Of a DNA stretch of 64,000 nucleotides, positions 45,275 through 55,199 are shown piece by piece (the first letter of the stretch is position 1; the number at the start of each line of letters is the position of its first letter). The notes beneath the pieces were generated by a model, which worked only from the letters and a program-made list of their open reading frames with translations, did not search any database and was not told the DNA's origin. The stretch spans positions 1 to 64,000 of the forward strand of contig JAMKCH010012772.1 in assembly GCA_023653785.1 (NCBI GenBank), read 5' to 3'. A program made the position numbers and the translations under genes. This stretch comes from Ophioderma brevispina (Eukaryota; Echinodermata; Ophiuroidea; Amphilepidida; Ophiodermatidae).

Positions 45275-46141
45275 CTGTTAATGGACCTCCAGAGAGCAAG
45301 CCAATCCCTCTCATCATGTAATGTAGACCAACAGCACTAGAAAACTTTGTCATGTTCTTTGGAAACAGGTCCTTTATCAATGTAATATATACTGGGGTCG
45401 TGGTACCAACAAATAGACCAGTCATGTACGATGCGATGCATAATCTCCAATAGGAAATCGTAAACGGATACAAAAGTAGATTGATGCAGCCACCAAGGGC
45501 TAACACACCAATCAGAGCTCTACCAGAGAGTATATTCTTGTCCACTAGAGGACCAGTGATGATTCGTCCTGTTAATGTTCCAACCCCACCTATGGATGAC
45601 AGAAAGGCAGCTCTCTGGTTGGAGAATCCTAATGATGTTGAAAACGTAAAGAGAAACAACATCCAGCCAGACATAGCAACTTCTTGTAGAGTGAATGCCG
45701 CCAAATAAAAGCATAACCCAGGTTCATGACCCAGGATGGCGACCCCTGTCTTTTCCCAGACATCACTAGCACACCAAGAGTGGTTTTCATCATTTGAGTC
45801 TTCACACTGCTGTTCTATGCTTTGCCTCTTTGAACTAATCTTATCTTCTCTGGGAGCATCTGAGGGAATAGGAATGTACTTGCTCTCGATATCCTTTGAA
45901 CTTAAAGTAGGCGGTTTCATGACAATCCCAGCTATACAACTGTTGAAGCTTAATGCACTTAAAATTAGGAGAGCACCCCTCCATCCATAAATGTTGACCA
46001 AGGATTCTGTGAAAGGCGTCATAAAAATCAATCCCACGGCACCCCCAGCAAAGCCAATTCCAATCGCCGAACTGAAATCGTCTTTGAAATATTCTGTCAA
46101 AATGAGAACTTTTGCAACCATGGGGAACCCATTCCCAATAC
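45275..46141 (-). CDS. SLC16/MCT-family transporter, one internal exon
   Basis: This is an internal exon of a monocarboxylate-transporter-like protein (major facilitator superfamily, SLC16 group), a 12-helix plasma-membrane carrier; family members move lactate, pyruvate, thyroid hormones or other small solutes, and the substrate cannot be told here. The exon is 867 bp (289 codons) with no stop. On the minus strand a pyrimidine-rich acceptor ending in CAG precedes GTATTGGG, and the exon ends ACAG before GTACTTG, so both introns are phase 1. In order it encodes GIGNGFP, then EYFKDDFSSAIGIGFAGG, then IYGWRGALLIL, a ~65-residue charged central loop, then TGRIITGPLVD and FSSAVG followed by LLSGGPLTG. 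YGWRGA, the GRxxxGxxxD block and FSSAVG are SLC16 hallmarks, so it spans roughly helices 4 to 11. The usual KRR near YFxKRR is KDD here. The open frame runs on past both splice sites (to 46193 and 45111), but those parts are intron: the tail ending TCNKKIRRI is not MCT-like. N-terminal and C-terminal exons were not found in the window. Confidence 0.9.
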
Positions 46142-46519
46142 CTGCAATGAAAAAGAAACTGTTATTGTGTTTCTTGTGTCTGCCGGTGGTCATAACTAAA
46201 CTACACGGTGTCCCGGACTAGTGTCCCTATCCTACCGGGCCCATCTGTCTATTTGTTTTCCGCCATTGATTCTGTAATGACAATTGCGATTTTGTTTCAG
46301 CACTGTACCCAAATGGCCTCGTATACAAGGTCACGGTTTATTCCGTACATGTTGCTATGGTAGCTAGGACACTCTCTCATGGGGGACACTCAATCTGTAC
46401 ACGTGTCAGTGAAATACTACCATTTCCTTGTGACTGAGTGTCCTACCTATTGTTTTCTCTATGTTTTACTCCAGCATACTTTATTTCAGCACTATTCCCT
46501 ATAGCCTACTGACCTCTAC

Positions 46520-46745
46520 ACATGGATAGCGGGTCTGAGTCGCCGAGTGTCACAACAGGAAGTTGCTTTTTTACCTATACAATATGGCGGGAAACAATGC
46601 ATACACCTTGTTATAGAACATCTATGTGGAATATGTGCACCAGCAGGTGTAAGCATTTTTCCGCCATATTGTATAGGTAAAAAAGCAACTTCCTGTTGTG
46701 ACACTCGGGCGACCCTTCAACTGTGCGGCAGCCCGCTATCCGTGT
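46520..46745. mobile_element. Palindromic MITE with perfect 47-bp arms
   Basis: 46543-46589 and 46660-46706 are exact reverse complements (CGAGTGTCACAACAGGAAGT to CTATACAATATGGCGG). Weaker pairing continues inward (AATGCATACACCT/AATGCTTACACCT) and outward (CACATGGATAGCGGGTCTG/CACGGATAGCGGGCTG). Both strands therefore encode MSQQEVAFLPIQYGGK. It lies in the intron upstream of the transporter exon. Confidence 0.85.
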
Positions 46746-46844
46746 ATAAACGTCTAGCCCTCTTCCCACTCATATAATATAATAATAACTTTATTTTAAC
46801 ACGGTTAAAACATGTTCAATACAAAATCATTATCTATTGTCCGT

Positions 46845-46937
46845 CTTTTGTCATACATGACCATTATTTTTGCGGAAGTGTCATCCAGCTAGCTAGATGA
46901 CACTTCCGCAAAAAATAATGGTCATGTATAACAAAAG
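46845..46937. repeat. Strong ~40-bp-stem hairpin
   Basis: CTTTTGTCATACATGACCAT-TATTTTTGCGGAAGTGTCAT pairs almost perfectly with ATGACACTTCCGCAAAAAAT-AATGGTCATGTATAACAAAAG around a CTAGCTAG-containing loop. It is probably a short MITE, in the same inferred intron. Confidence 0.8.
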
Positions 46938-47098
46938 AAACGAACTACTATAAGTAATTGGTTTAGAAACACCGTCTACCATGGTCTGGGGGAAGAGATA
47001 TTTAACTGTATAATAGGCATTATGGCACTGCCATGAGCGCAACACCTCCCGTAATTAAGTGAGTTTCAATAAGCTGAAGAAACTGAAGTGAAAGTTAT

Positions 47099-47330
47099 TT
47101 GCGAGACAAACATAAAAAGTCTGTCAGGCTGAATGCCACAGCGTACGGTTATTCTGTTCTGTTCTGTTGTTGGTTTGAATGGCGCTTTCAGCTACCAAGG
47201 CTATGTGCGCCAGAACAATGCGGTATACAATTCAATAATAATTCAATGTTCATATGGACCAATGTGGACAGGTGGGTACTGCAATGAAACGATGCAACTG
47301 GAATCTCAAATCTAGAAGAACAGTATTTTA
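47099..47330 (+). CDS. Unrecognised open frames, protein-like
   Basis: One frame reads VVGLNGAFSYQGYVRQ, NNAVYNSIIIQCSYGPMWTG and GYCNETMQLESQI, aromatic- and Cys-containing and unlike a low-complexity artefact. The frame stops at 47313. No family recognised, no clear splice sites. Confidence 0.2.
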
Positions 47331-47587
47331 CGGGCCCACCAGCCTGTTGTTCAAGGATTTCTTCAAGCCTCATTCCCAACCACGTTCCATATTCGCTGGC
47401 AAAATCCGAGCGTCAGTAGTGTGCGTATGAATAAACGGGTCATTCCAGGATCAGGCCAATACCCATATGTCCCGTTAGTTCACCCAGGCTGTCTCCGGCC
47501 TCGTGTCCAAAGAGTCGAGTGTGGGAACTAGACGTATTAAGCTCCCATCCAAGCTCGAGTAATGACTGGTAAATCCAAGCGGAAACC

Positions 47588-47766
47588 ATGCTGGACGACA
47601 TGGTAGGCCTAGCAATCAGAGCATTAAAACAGTGCGCGGAAGACATGGAAGCCTGGGGCATCCGTTTGGTACCACGAGGAGGTGGGGTTTGGGCTGCACG
47701 CGAACACATCCTGTACCGGTTCTACGGGCGCTTACCGACCAGATACGGTTATCCATGGGGGTGGTA
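47588..47766 (+). CDS. Short open frame with protein-like composition, unknown
   Basis: A 59-residue frame from ATG reads MLDDMVGLAIRALKQC, AEDMEAWGIRLVPRGG and GVWAAREHILYRFYGRL, ending YGYPWGW before TAA. It is GC-richer than its surroundings and resembles the C-terminus of a folded protein. A minus-strand frame (47440-47709) overlaps it, and I cannot say which strand, if either, is coding. I do not recognise the family. Confidence 0.25.
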
Positions 47767-47966
47767 AGCGGATGTTATTTTAAATACAGAAGTATGGTTG
47801 TCGCTTTGTGCCGTATTATGAATGATATGTCAAGGGGCTCGTATAAAGATTAATTCCACATTGATAATATGTTAAGACTCTGGAATCAAAGTAGAATGAA
47901 TGTTAGGGGATACCAATTATCGTGGACTTAATTAATTTTGTCACAATACGGAAGCGGGTAGCTGCA

Positions 47967-47988
47967 TTTTTTTTTTTTTTTTTTTTTT
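47967..47988. repeat. T22 homopolymer
   Basis: Run of T; could be the reverse-strand poly(A) of a retrocopy, but no copy was identified next to it. Confidence 0.8.
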
Positions 47989-47999
47989 GTAAGAAAATT

Positions 48000-48940
48000 C
48001 ACAACTGGACGGTCCATGACAAATGGACATTTTACAAATAACCAAATCCGACACCAAAAAATTAGACTTTTAAGAACAAAAGTGTCACAGGGTAGAGGGA
48101 CATTGTGATAGGTCATCCGACCTTCGATAATGGAAAAAATGACAAAAAGGTCTTGGCATACCGATGCAGCGCCCAGGGGAGATAGGTTGCTCAGCGGCGG
48201 CCCCGGAAGGACTTCCACAAATTTCAACCTAGGATGTGCAATGGGTAGCTCCGGCAGTAACAAAACATGCACATAAGTTCAGCCTAAAGGCCGGGGAGCA
48301 ATCCACATTAACCAAATCTTAATGCTTTTCACGAGTCCACTCCATTTATAATATAAATTTGTTGGGTCGTGATGGGGTCGTTCCATGAATTATTATATTC
48401 GTATCTGAACGAGGGTCAAGGAAATGGGGGACAAGTCAGCTGCTCTTTGCCACCTGGAACACATTCGTTTGTCTTGTGAGATGTATGGGTGACCACCAAA
48501 GACGGACGTTAAGCAGCGAAAACACAGATTTTCCTGTCTTGGGGTTTTAGTGTTCAATAGGTGAGTATCAATACATTCCAGCTGCATGCCCAAAGATCGA
48601 ATATTTACCTCTGGTAGATTACCCCCTTGGGTTCTATTGGTGAATAGACTCACACTGCGGAATATAGGAAGGGCATCAGGTGGTTTTATTTAAAGAAAAA
48701 AAGTTAGGCCTATGTCCCTTTTTAACGTTAAAATGATTAACGAGTAACCAAACTGGTAACGAATAATTTGATAAAATTCCATTTAACTCCTTTGCTCGAC
48801 GTTTATGTAAGATAAGGTCTTCAAACAAACCATTCGCGAATATAATGGCGTCCTAGATATATGTTTCGCTTGCTAGTTTCTGACTGTCTCGCCTGCGGCT
48901 CGACATGTTTTAGAAACTACAAGCTCACACATCTCTAGAC
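48000..48940. other. No gene recognised
   Basis: Short minus-strand frames at 47928-48272 and 48393-48653 have no recognised motif. Confidence 0.4.
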
Positions 48941-48999
48941 TATCCAAAATTATATTCCGAATGGTCTGTTTTGGAGACCTTTATCTATACTTAGAGGTC

Positions 49000-49410
49000 A
49001 GTGCTATAGCCTCACCTACCACAAGGTTACAGTTTATTCCGTATACTTTATGTTGCGCGGTGCTAGGACATTCCTCATCGGGGTCTGTCAGTTTCGTTAT
49101 ATCGGTTTTTATAGAAGTCGTATGGTCAACCCGGAGCATATTCCTATCTCCATAGACGACATGGAAAAGCGTGAAACTATGTTGCGTGAAGAGTCAACTA
49201 AATCGAGTGCCCTATTCTTCACCGTTGTAGGCAGACTGTGAGCCGGAGGACCATATCTCCTTCTCCTGCCACTACCGGTGTAAACAGGAGATATGGTCCG
49301 CCCGGAGCCATAGTCCGGGCTTCCATAGACGACAACGTAATTAAACGTGAAACTAATGTTACGAAAGAGTCACTGAAATTAGACTATGGGGCGTGGACCA
49401 AATACCCACG
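49000..49410 (+). repeat. Dispersed repeat H, two units with a shared reading frame
   Basis: Unit 1 (49110-49230) and unit 2 (49290-49400) share CCCGGAGC, CCATAGACGACA, AAAACGTGAAACTA-TGTT and GAAGAGTCA. They encode SIDDMEKRETMLREES and SIDDNVIKRETNVTKES. Upstream, ACAAGGTTACAGTTTATTCC-GTATACTT at 49021 matches 46332-46360. Part of the end recurs at 50370-50398 and 17160-17205. Origin unknown. Confidence 0.55.
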
Positions 49411-49454
49411 TTATAACAATTCTGTTTGTCCCATCGAGGGGCTAAGGTAAACCA

Positions 49455-51355
49455 AGTTTAAAATTCATAATAAATTATTAAATCACATAACTGTTTGTTC
49501 CCTCACATAAAACTGGCACATTTTCTTAAAACTAATGTCAGCCCCCTCAATTTCTTTTTCCCAATATCTGAGACCAATGGATATGTATAGACTTCAGGCA
49601 ACCCATGATCTAAAGATATTACAATGGGCCCCGTATGTGGGGCCATTGTTATAGCCAGGTGTTATCCACCTCCACGATTCGGGTTGATTGACAAATACCC
49701 TTCCCTCTCACAATTACTACTCCAGTGTAACATAATATAGGTCGTTGACACCTAATTTTCTCTGAAAACGGCAGGTAATGAATAGAATGAGTTAAGCAAC
49801 ATGTTACGGATTTTTGGTTCTTCACAAAGTTGTTAGGTCCAGCTTGCCCAGCAACATTCTCTCATGATGGTTGTTCATGTTTCTTCTTCTTTCCTTTTCT
49901 AATAAATTATGAAAAATATGGCCAAATTAATTGAACACGCACGATAGAAGCTCAATAATTTTTTTATTTGGATAGGATAAGTATTTTGTCCTGAAAAAGT
50001 AATCAGTCTAAATTGGAAAGCGGTAACAGCTGAATCTTTGCAGCTTTCGCGACTATAACAATTTTCCTGCACTCCCAGATGAAAGGTAATCTGAAAGTGT
50101 TTTTCTCTACAAAAACCGCATACCGGCCTGTGATTGAATATCTTTAACCTCCATTGTTTGCTGAAGTCTAGGCGTATCCATTGGTCACGGATATTGGGGA
50201 AATGAATTGAAGTGACATTTTATTCTTTTTTCAAGAAATATGTGCCAGTTTTATTTTGTTGGGAACAACGTTTAATGATTTAGTAATTTATTATGAATTT
50301 ACACATTGTTTTCCCCCTAGCCCCCTCGATGGAGACAAAGCAACAGCATATAAGGACATGCCCATAGCTAATCGAGTGCCCTATTCTTCACCATTTTGAT
50401 ATTCGGTCAAAAGTACAACTCACGGTGTATTTCAGTCATGCATCAAGCTTTAGATGTTTCCTGGAATGATGGAATAGTGATTTAATTAAATCAGAGTCTG
50501 TATGTTTTTGCATAAAGAGTAGGTTTCAAATTTTAACCCCTAAATTTTTTTGCCACACTACCAAAGTGTATTTCAAGATGGTCATCTCATACAATCGGAA
50601 CGTCCACCTATGACGCCCGTAACAGTAGTCCTATCTAAACGTAGTAATAACACTAACTTTAATGTTTATAAGTGTTATTCAGTTCTTGAGTGAGTGAAAG
50701 ATTACAATCGCGTCAAAGGTAGATCTGGTTGGATTACTCCTACACATATAATTATTAACATGAAAGAAATATTTCACCAGGGATTCTAACCAGTAGCCAT
50801 TCTATATGTAGTCTCAATCCTATCCACAATGCTAATGCACAATGGCGATCTGACGGGAAGGAGTTGTTTTGTGATACTCGAGCACTAGTATTTACGTAAT
50901 CAAATCATACACGCCCTGCTAATCACAACTATATAAATAACAATCGACCTAGGGACATTGTTTTATAAGGTTGTGAGGTCGAATGATGTTTGGTCGATAA
51001 ATTCTGAAATTCGTCTGCTTATGGAGGCTGTAGGTTCTTGAGATGTTTGGCGGGTGTTTGGAGAGCGTATGTAGGAGATTGATCGTCGTTGGGCTTGCGG
51101 TATGTGTAATCCTTTTTGCTGTTGTCCCAGTTGAGGGTGTGTCACGGAATTGTTACTTTCAGATTGCATTCGATGGTGATATAGATGCCGAGAACTTTGG
51201 AATGTCTTGATTCTTTTCTATTTCTGTCCGGATGCGGTGCCAGATGGTATGTGTAAAACGGCTAGCCGGCGTCTCGTATAGGCATATTTCCCCCCTGTCA
51301 ACTTCTTGGATCATGTGGATAGTATGTTAGGATGTACAAGGCGATGAGGTCACCA
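49455..51355. other. 1.9 kb without recognised features
   Basis: Apart from the short H-like piece CTAATCGAGTGCCCTATTCT at 50370, I see no repeat, gene or structure I can support. Confidence 0.45.
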
Positions 51356-51360
51356 ACTTA

Positions 51361-51621
51361 GCGCCGTCGTATATAGCTGCCCATGTTTACGTCGAACAGG
51401 TCGTGACACAGGCCGTTATTCCTCCTTTGTTTTCCCACACAAATCATATTTCTCTTTATGGTGACACAGTCATTAAGCTCTCTTTTTCTTCCAAAGTTGC
51501 TCCTCGAATAGAAGCGACTTTCAGGAATGGAGGATGATGTCGATGTCCTGCCTGGAGATGTTCGCTTATTTCTTGGCGGAGGAGGGACGTCATTGTGGGG
51601 GTATGGATCTTGTGGTTCTTT
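51361..51621 (-). CDS. Possible exon, Pro/Ser-rich then basic, unrecognised
   Basis: A good acceptor (ATTACTATTTCAG) precedes AAAGAACCACAAG on the minus strand at 51621. The frame then reads EPQDPYPHNDVPPPPRNK, RTSPGRTSTSSSIPESRF and RKRELNDCVTIKRNMICVG to a stop near 51361, with a possible GTAAAC donor near 51395. No family recognised. It may be a disordered part of a host protein or an element ORF. Confidence 0.25.
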
Positions 51622-51779
51622 CTGAAATAGTAATATCATCACTAAATCAGCAACCAAAGAGCAGGGAAAGAGAAACTACCAGGTGATGAGAAGAGAAGGA
51701 AAGGAGGCAAGAAGGTTGCATCCAGAATGTTGATATGCGGAACCTGTACGACTATCCGGAAAGAATAAAAGATGAAATT

Positions 51780-52135
51780 AGAAGCTAAAATGGGGGGTAA
51801 AGTCTCAAGGGAACAAAAAGAAGTTTTATTCTAGGGAAATCGCAGCTAGTAGCGCTCAATGTCCTATATGGACTAATTCCATCAATGACAGAGAAGAGAA
51901 CATCCATAGGGTAGAGAAATTCTACCACTATCTGTCTCTAGCAAGGAAACATCCCATACCAGAATTACAATAAATATGACGAAGACGATATACAAGACAT
52001 ATCAAGCGTTGAAATCAGGAAAACACTGAAGTATGGAAAAGAGAAAGGCACCAGGTAGATGAAGTAATGATAAGTTCTCAAAGAAGGAGGCAGACCCAAT
52101 TGTACCGAACTAGCACACTATGGCACGATCAATGA
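51780..52135 (+). mobile_element. RTE-like LINE fragment (region before the RT core)
   Basis: With frameshifts, the plus strand reads NIHRVEKFYHYL near 51900-51930, ARKHPIPELQ near 51940-51970, then DDIQDISSVEIRKTLKYGK at 51983-52040 and a degraded DEVMI..LKEGG segment to about 52100. The spacing of VEEFYxxLY, the IP-I-xxEVxxALK helix, the GKAPG-like turn and the LKEGG motif is that of RTE-clade reverse transcriptases. The fragment is short and decayed and the catalytic core is missing. Confidence 0.6.
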
Positions 52136-52499
52136 TAATAGATTGCAGATGTACAAAACGTTGCACAGACGAGGCCAATGACAGCTTCACGAAGTAGGGG
52201 TAGGCAAAAAAAACAAGATGAGAGATGAAATGTGAGTTTTGTAGCCTGACATGGAGAGAGCACACAGACAGTCCACGTGGCACTAGGTTGAGGAGGTCTT
52301 CGTCCTGCAGTGGGCTGAAAATGGGGGCTTAAGATAATAAGAATAGACTCTTCATAGAGTCGAACAATAATACAAAATGACAGTAAACTATAGATCACAT
52401 CTATAACTTAAATTGTATTTTTCTCAAAATCGTGTTTCTTCTAACAATTATCTTTTTAAAACTTAACTTACAAACAAAAAGTATCAGCCTGTTACGCCC

Positions 52500-53560
52500 T
52501 CTCCTGCATTGGCCTCTCGGCCCTCTCTACTAACAGACAACAAAAGTAAAGAAGAACCAAGGATAGAGTCATTAAAAGAACCAAAAATATGCAAAGAAGA
52601 ACGGGAAGAGGGTGCAGAAGGCGTAAAATATAGAATAGAGGGGAAATACTTGGGGCCTGGAAAGTGTAAAGGGGAGAACAAGCATAAGACGGGGTAGAGA
52701 AAAAAACGAGAGGAGAGGGAAAGAGGGGAAGTGGCGAATCGAAATGTAAAATAAGGGGCAAAGGAAGACTGATAGCAAGTAAAGATATTCAGGTGAAGGG
52801 AAAGGGAGGATCTGAGTGGTATAGAGGAGGGAGAGAGCAAGGTAAAGGAAATAGGATGTGAGGGAAGGAGTCGACGGGAGGATGGAACAAAAGTTGTAGA
52901 AAAGCAGAATGAAGAATCACGAACAGGGATCACAGAGGCCGCGTAGGAGAGGGGGCAGGAGTGAGGGTAAGGAGGGTGGGAAGTGGGGGTTTAGAAGACG
53001 CAACTGGGAGGAAGCGCCCAAGGGAAGAGCGCTGAATAGATAGGTGTGAATGAAGAACGTGCGGGGGGGAACGACTCCAGGTGAGGCGGGTGATGGGAGG
53101 CGGTCTGGTAGGGGAAGTAGTCCAAAAAGTATAGCGAAGGGGGGGGGACAAAAATGGGGATGTAGGAAGAGGGATACAAAGATGAGTTAGAGGAAGCTTG
53201 TGCAATAAAGAGGTTAGAGCGGTGGGAGTCGATTTAGAGCGGGACCAAGCATGAGGAGGGCAATGGAGAGGTAGAAGGAAGAGATTGAGTCTTGCAGGCA
53301 GATTATAGGGGCACAGAACAAAAAAAGAGGGGGTAAGAAAAGGGAAGAAGATTAAGGAAGGGGGGTACAAGGGGGGGTAAGAAAAAGTCGATAGGAGACG
53401 TAGGCCGGGGAAGAGAAAAGTGGGACGAGGTGGAAGGTCTAGAGGCGATGAGGGGATGGGACGCAAAGAGGAGAGAAATGAACATAGGGGAATAGTGGGG
53501 GGGGGGGGTGGTGAGATACGAAGAGTGAAGTTTGAGGCGACATAGAAGGAGTGTGTACGG
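52500..53560. repeat. 1-kb purine-rich (plus) / pyrimidine-rich (minus) tract
   Basis: The plus strand is dominated by A and G with few pyrimidines, for example GGGAAGTGGCGAATCG-like and GAGGAGGGAGAG runs. Lack of stop codons on the pyrimidine strand makes long Pro/Ser/Leu frames (up to 215 codons, 52930-53577), which I do not regard as genes. Confidence 0.7.
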
Positions 53561-53810
53561 AGAGGCACACATGCCAATTACCTATCGTTGGAAAGTAAGA
53601 GCTATGTGGCATCAATTATTTTGATGTACATTTTACATACAGCAATTCCACAGAAATTGGGGAGACGTTTTTGTTGCGTTTTTATTGATTTGCCCTTTAC
53701 AATTCAACCTAATGTTTTAATATTGAAAATATGCAACTCAAATTGCCTTTTGTTTTCACTTCTAAGAATTTCTATAGTCCATACAAGGTAAGAATGATGC
53801 GTGTCTAACT

Positions 53811-54000
53811 ACAGCATGTCCCAATAAAACCAACACTTTTTGCCAGCCACTATAAGTTTTGAACAAAAGCATAATGACCTCTTTGTTATTTGTTTAAGGT
53901 AAGAAGGAACTGTTAGCTACATACCTGAAATTTCATAGCAATAGAGTCATCATTTTACAATAGTCCACCGCAATCAATTAACCCGCATTACCCATTTTAC
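53811..54000. repeat. Possible Tc1/mariner-type end
   Basis: TACAGCATGTCCCAATAAAAC at 53811 resembles the TA-CAGxxTGTCCC termini of mariner-like elements. No matching right end was found, so this is weak. Confidence 0.25.
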
Positions 54001-54007
54001 ACAATAC

Positions 54008-54248
54008 GGATCTGGTAACGGTTGCTTGCCTCTGGCGCAATTAACCATCAAAGTCCTGGTTCGAATCCCGTGGTGTCGTGGCACTTGCTGGTTTATTCGG
54101 TACTTCAATTCTGGATTTGATCTGTATAACCAGCTATTGATTCAATACAGAGATACCGCTCTCCTCCATGGTTCCACTGGAATTGGGCAAATGATCCATG
54201 AAAAAGCATCCCCGTCCTTCGGAGGGGACGTAATGAGGTGTAATTAGA
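54008..54248 (+). mobile_element. tRNA-derived SINE, decayed
   Basis: An exact RNA polymerase III box B (GGTTCGAATCC, 54058-54068) lies 46 bp downstream of a box A-like TGGTAACGGTTG (54012-54023), but the T-stem and acceptor stem do not pair well, so this is not an intact tRNA gene. The sequence continues 3' into a body ending with a small GTCC-TTCG-GGAC type hairpin near 54212-54232. A tRNA-like head joined to an unrelated body is the SINE layout. The overlapping open frame is incidental. Confidence 0.5.
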
Positions 54249-54814
54249 ACAAATCATCGCAAAAAGAGGTTGGTCACGGAAGTTGAAGCTTGAGGCTGAG
54301 AGGGAGAGAGAGAGAAAACGAGGAAAATCGTGGTCGTTGGGGGCATGAAATAACGAAACGAAGGAGAGGGGGAAAGAGAGTTAAATGGAAGAGACACTAG
54401 TGAGCTCCTTCGGTCCCCCTTGTACAGAGATTCACACTGTACCTTGTACATCTGCAGTCCAGTGTCTAATTAAGAGTCATGTGTTAACACCCCTGACTGT
54501 TTTCCCAATCGCCCAAGCCTCAAAGTAGCGTGCCATGTAGGAGCGTCCGTATCATGATACACGCGTGTTGTTGCGCCCCGTATCACACCTAGCTGAATAA
54601 TCCTGACACCACCACAAAGCCATTGCCATGACTTGGATCAACAACCAACAAGCTGTAAACAACACGAAGGGTGGCACTGAGACAGGAATGGCAGATAACA
54701 ATTTTGTTGCAAAAAACATTAATTGCCCAATTTCTTGCAGAACACTGCATAAATTTTCAACCCAAATTCAATAACAATTCGGCATGTATTCATTCTGTCA
54801 TTCAAATTTGGGTT

Positions 54815-55193
54815 AGAAATGACTATCACTGTTTCTATTAGGAAACGAACAAATCATCAAAAATCAGATTTGTGCACGACTGTAACATGAATAAACAGGT
54901 ATCTTAAATACCCTAACCCTGCAAATGATAAAGATTGAAGCAACCTGACCGCCAATCGACTTCAGTCATTTTTTAGTCGGACTACACTTTCTACAGCATG
55001 TAATTGAATGCCATAATGGAGATTCGTATCTTTTAACTCTGGCCGTTTTCTTTTTTTCTCTTTCAATGTTTCAGTTGGAAAAAAGTACTTTATGGGAATT
55101 CTACATGCGTAATCCATTACTTTAAAATAAAGCATTCCATCAAATTTCAAACTGTTTTGACTATCCTTCGGGAGATCACGATAGTGTCTTTAT
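54815..55193 (+). mobile_element. TTAA MITE, family E copy 2
   Basis: The left end AAATGACTATCACTG follows TTAG. The right end is CACGATAGTGTCTTTATTAA. The interior shares AAAAATCAGATTTGTGCA, CAGGTATCTTAAATACCCTA and GGAGATTCGTATCTTTTAAC with the other copies. Confidence 0.7.
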
Positions 55194-55199
55194 TAAAGA

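Noticed and set aside
46142..46193. ATG start of the transporter open frame
   Set aside because: The residues before GIGNGFP are a translated pyrimidine-rich acceptor; the real N-terminus must be in earlier exons.
52930..53577. 215-codon minus-strand open frame
   Set aside because: It lies wholly in a purine-skewed tract; the Pro/Ser/Leu composition follows from pyrimidine-rich DNA, and other frames of the same strand are equally open.
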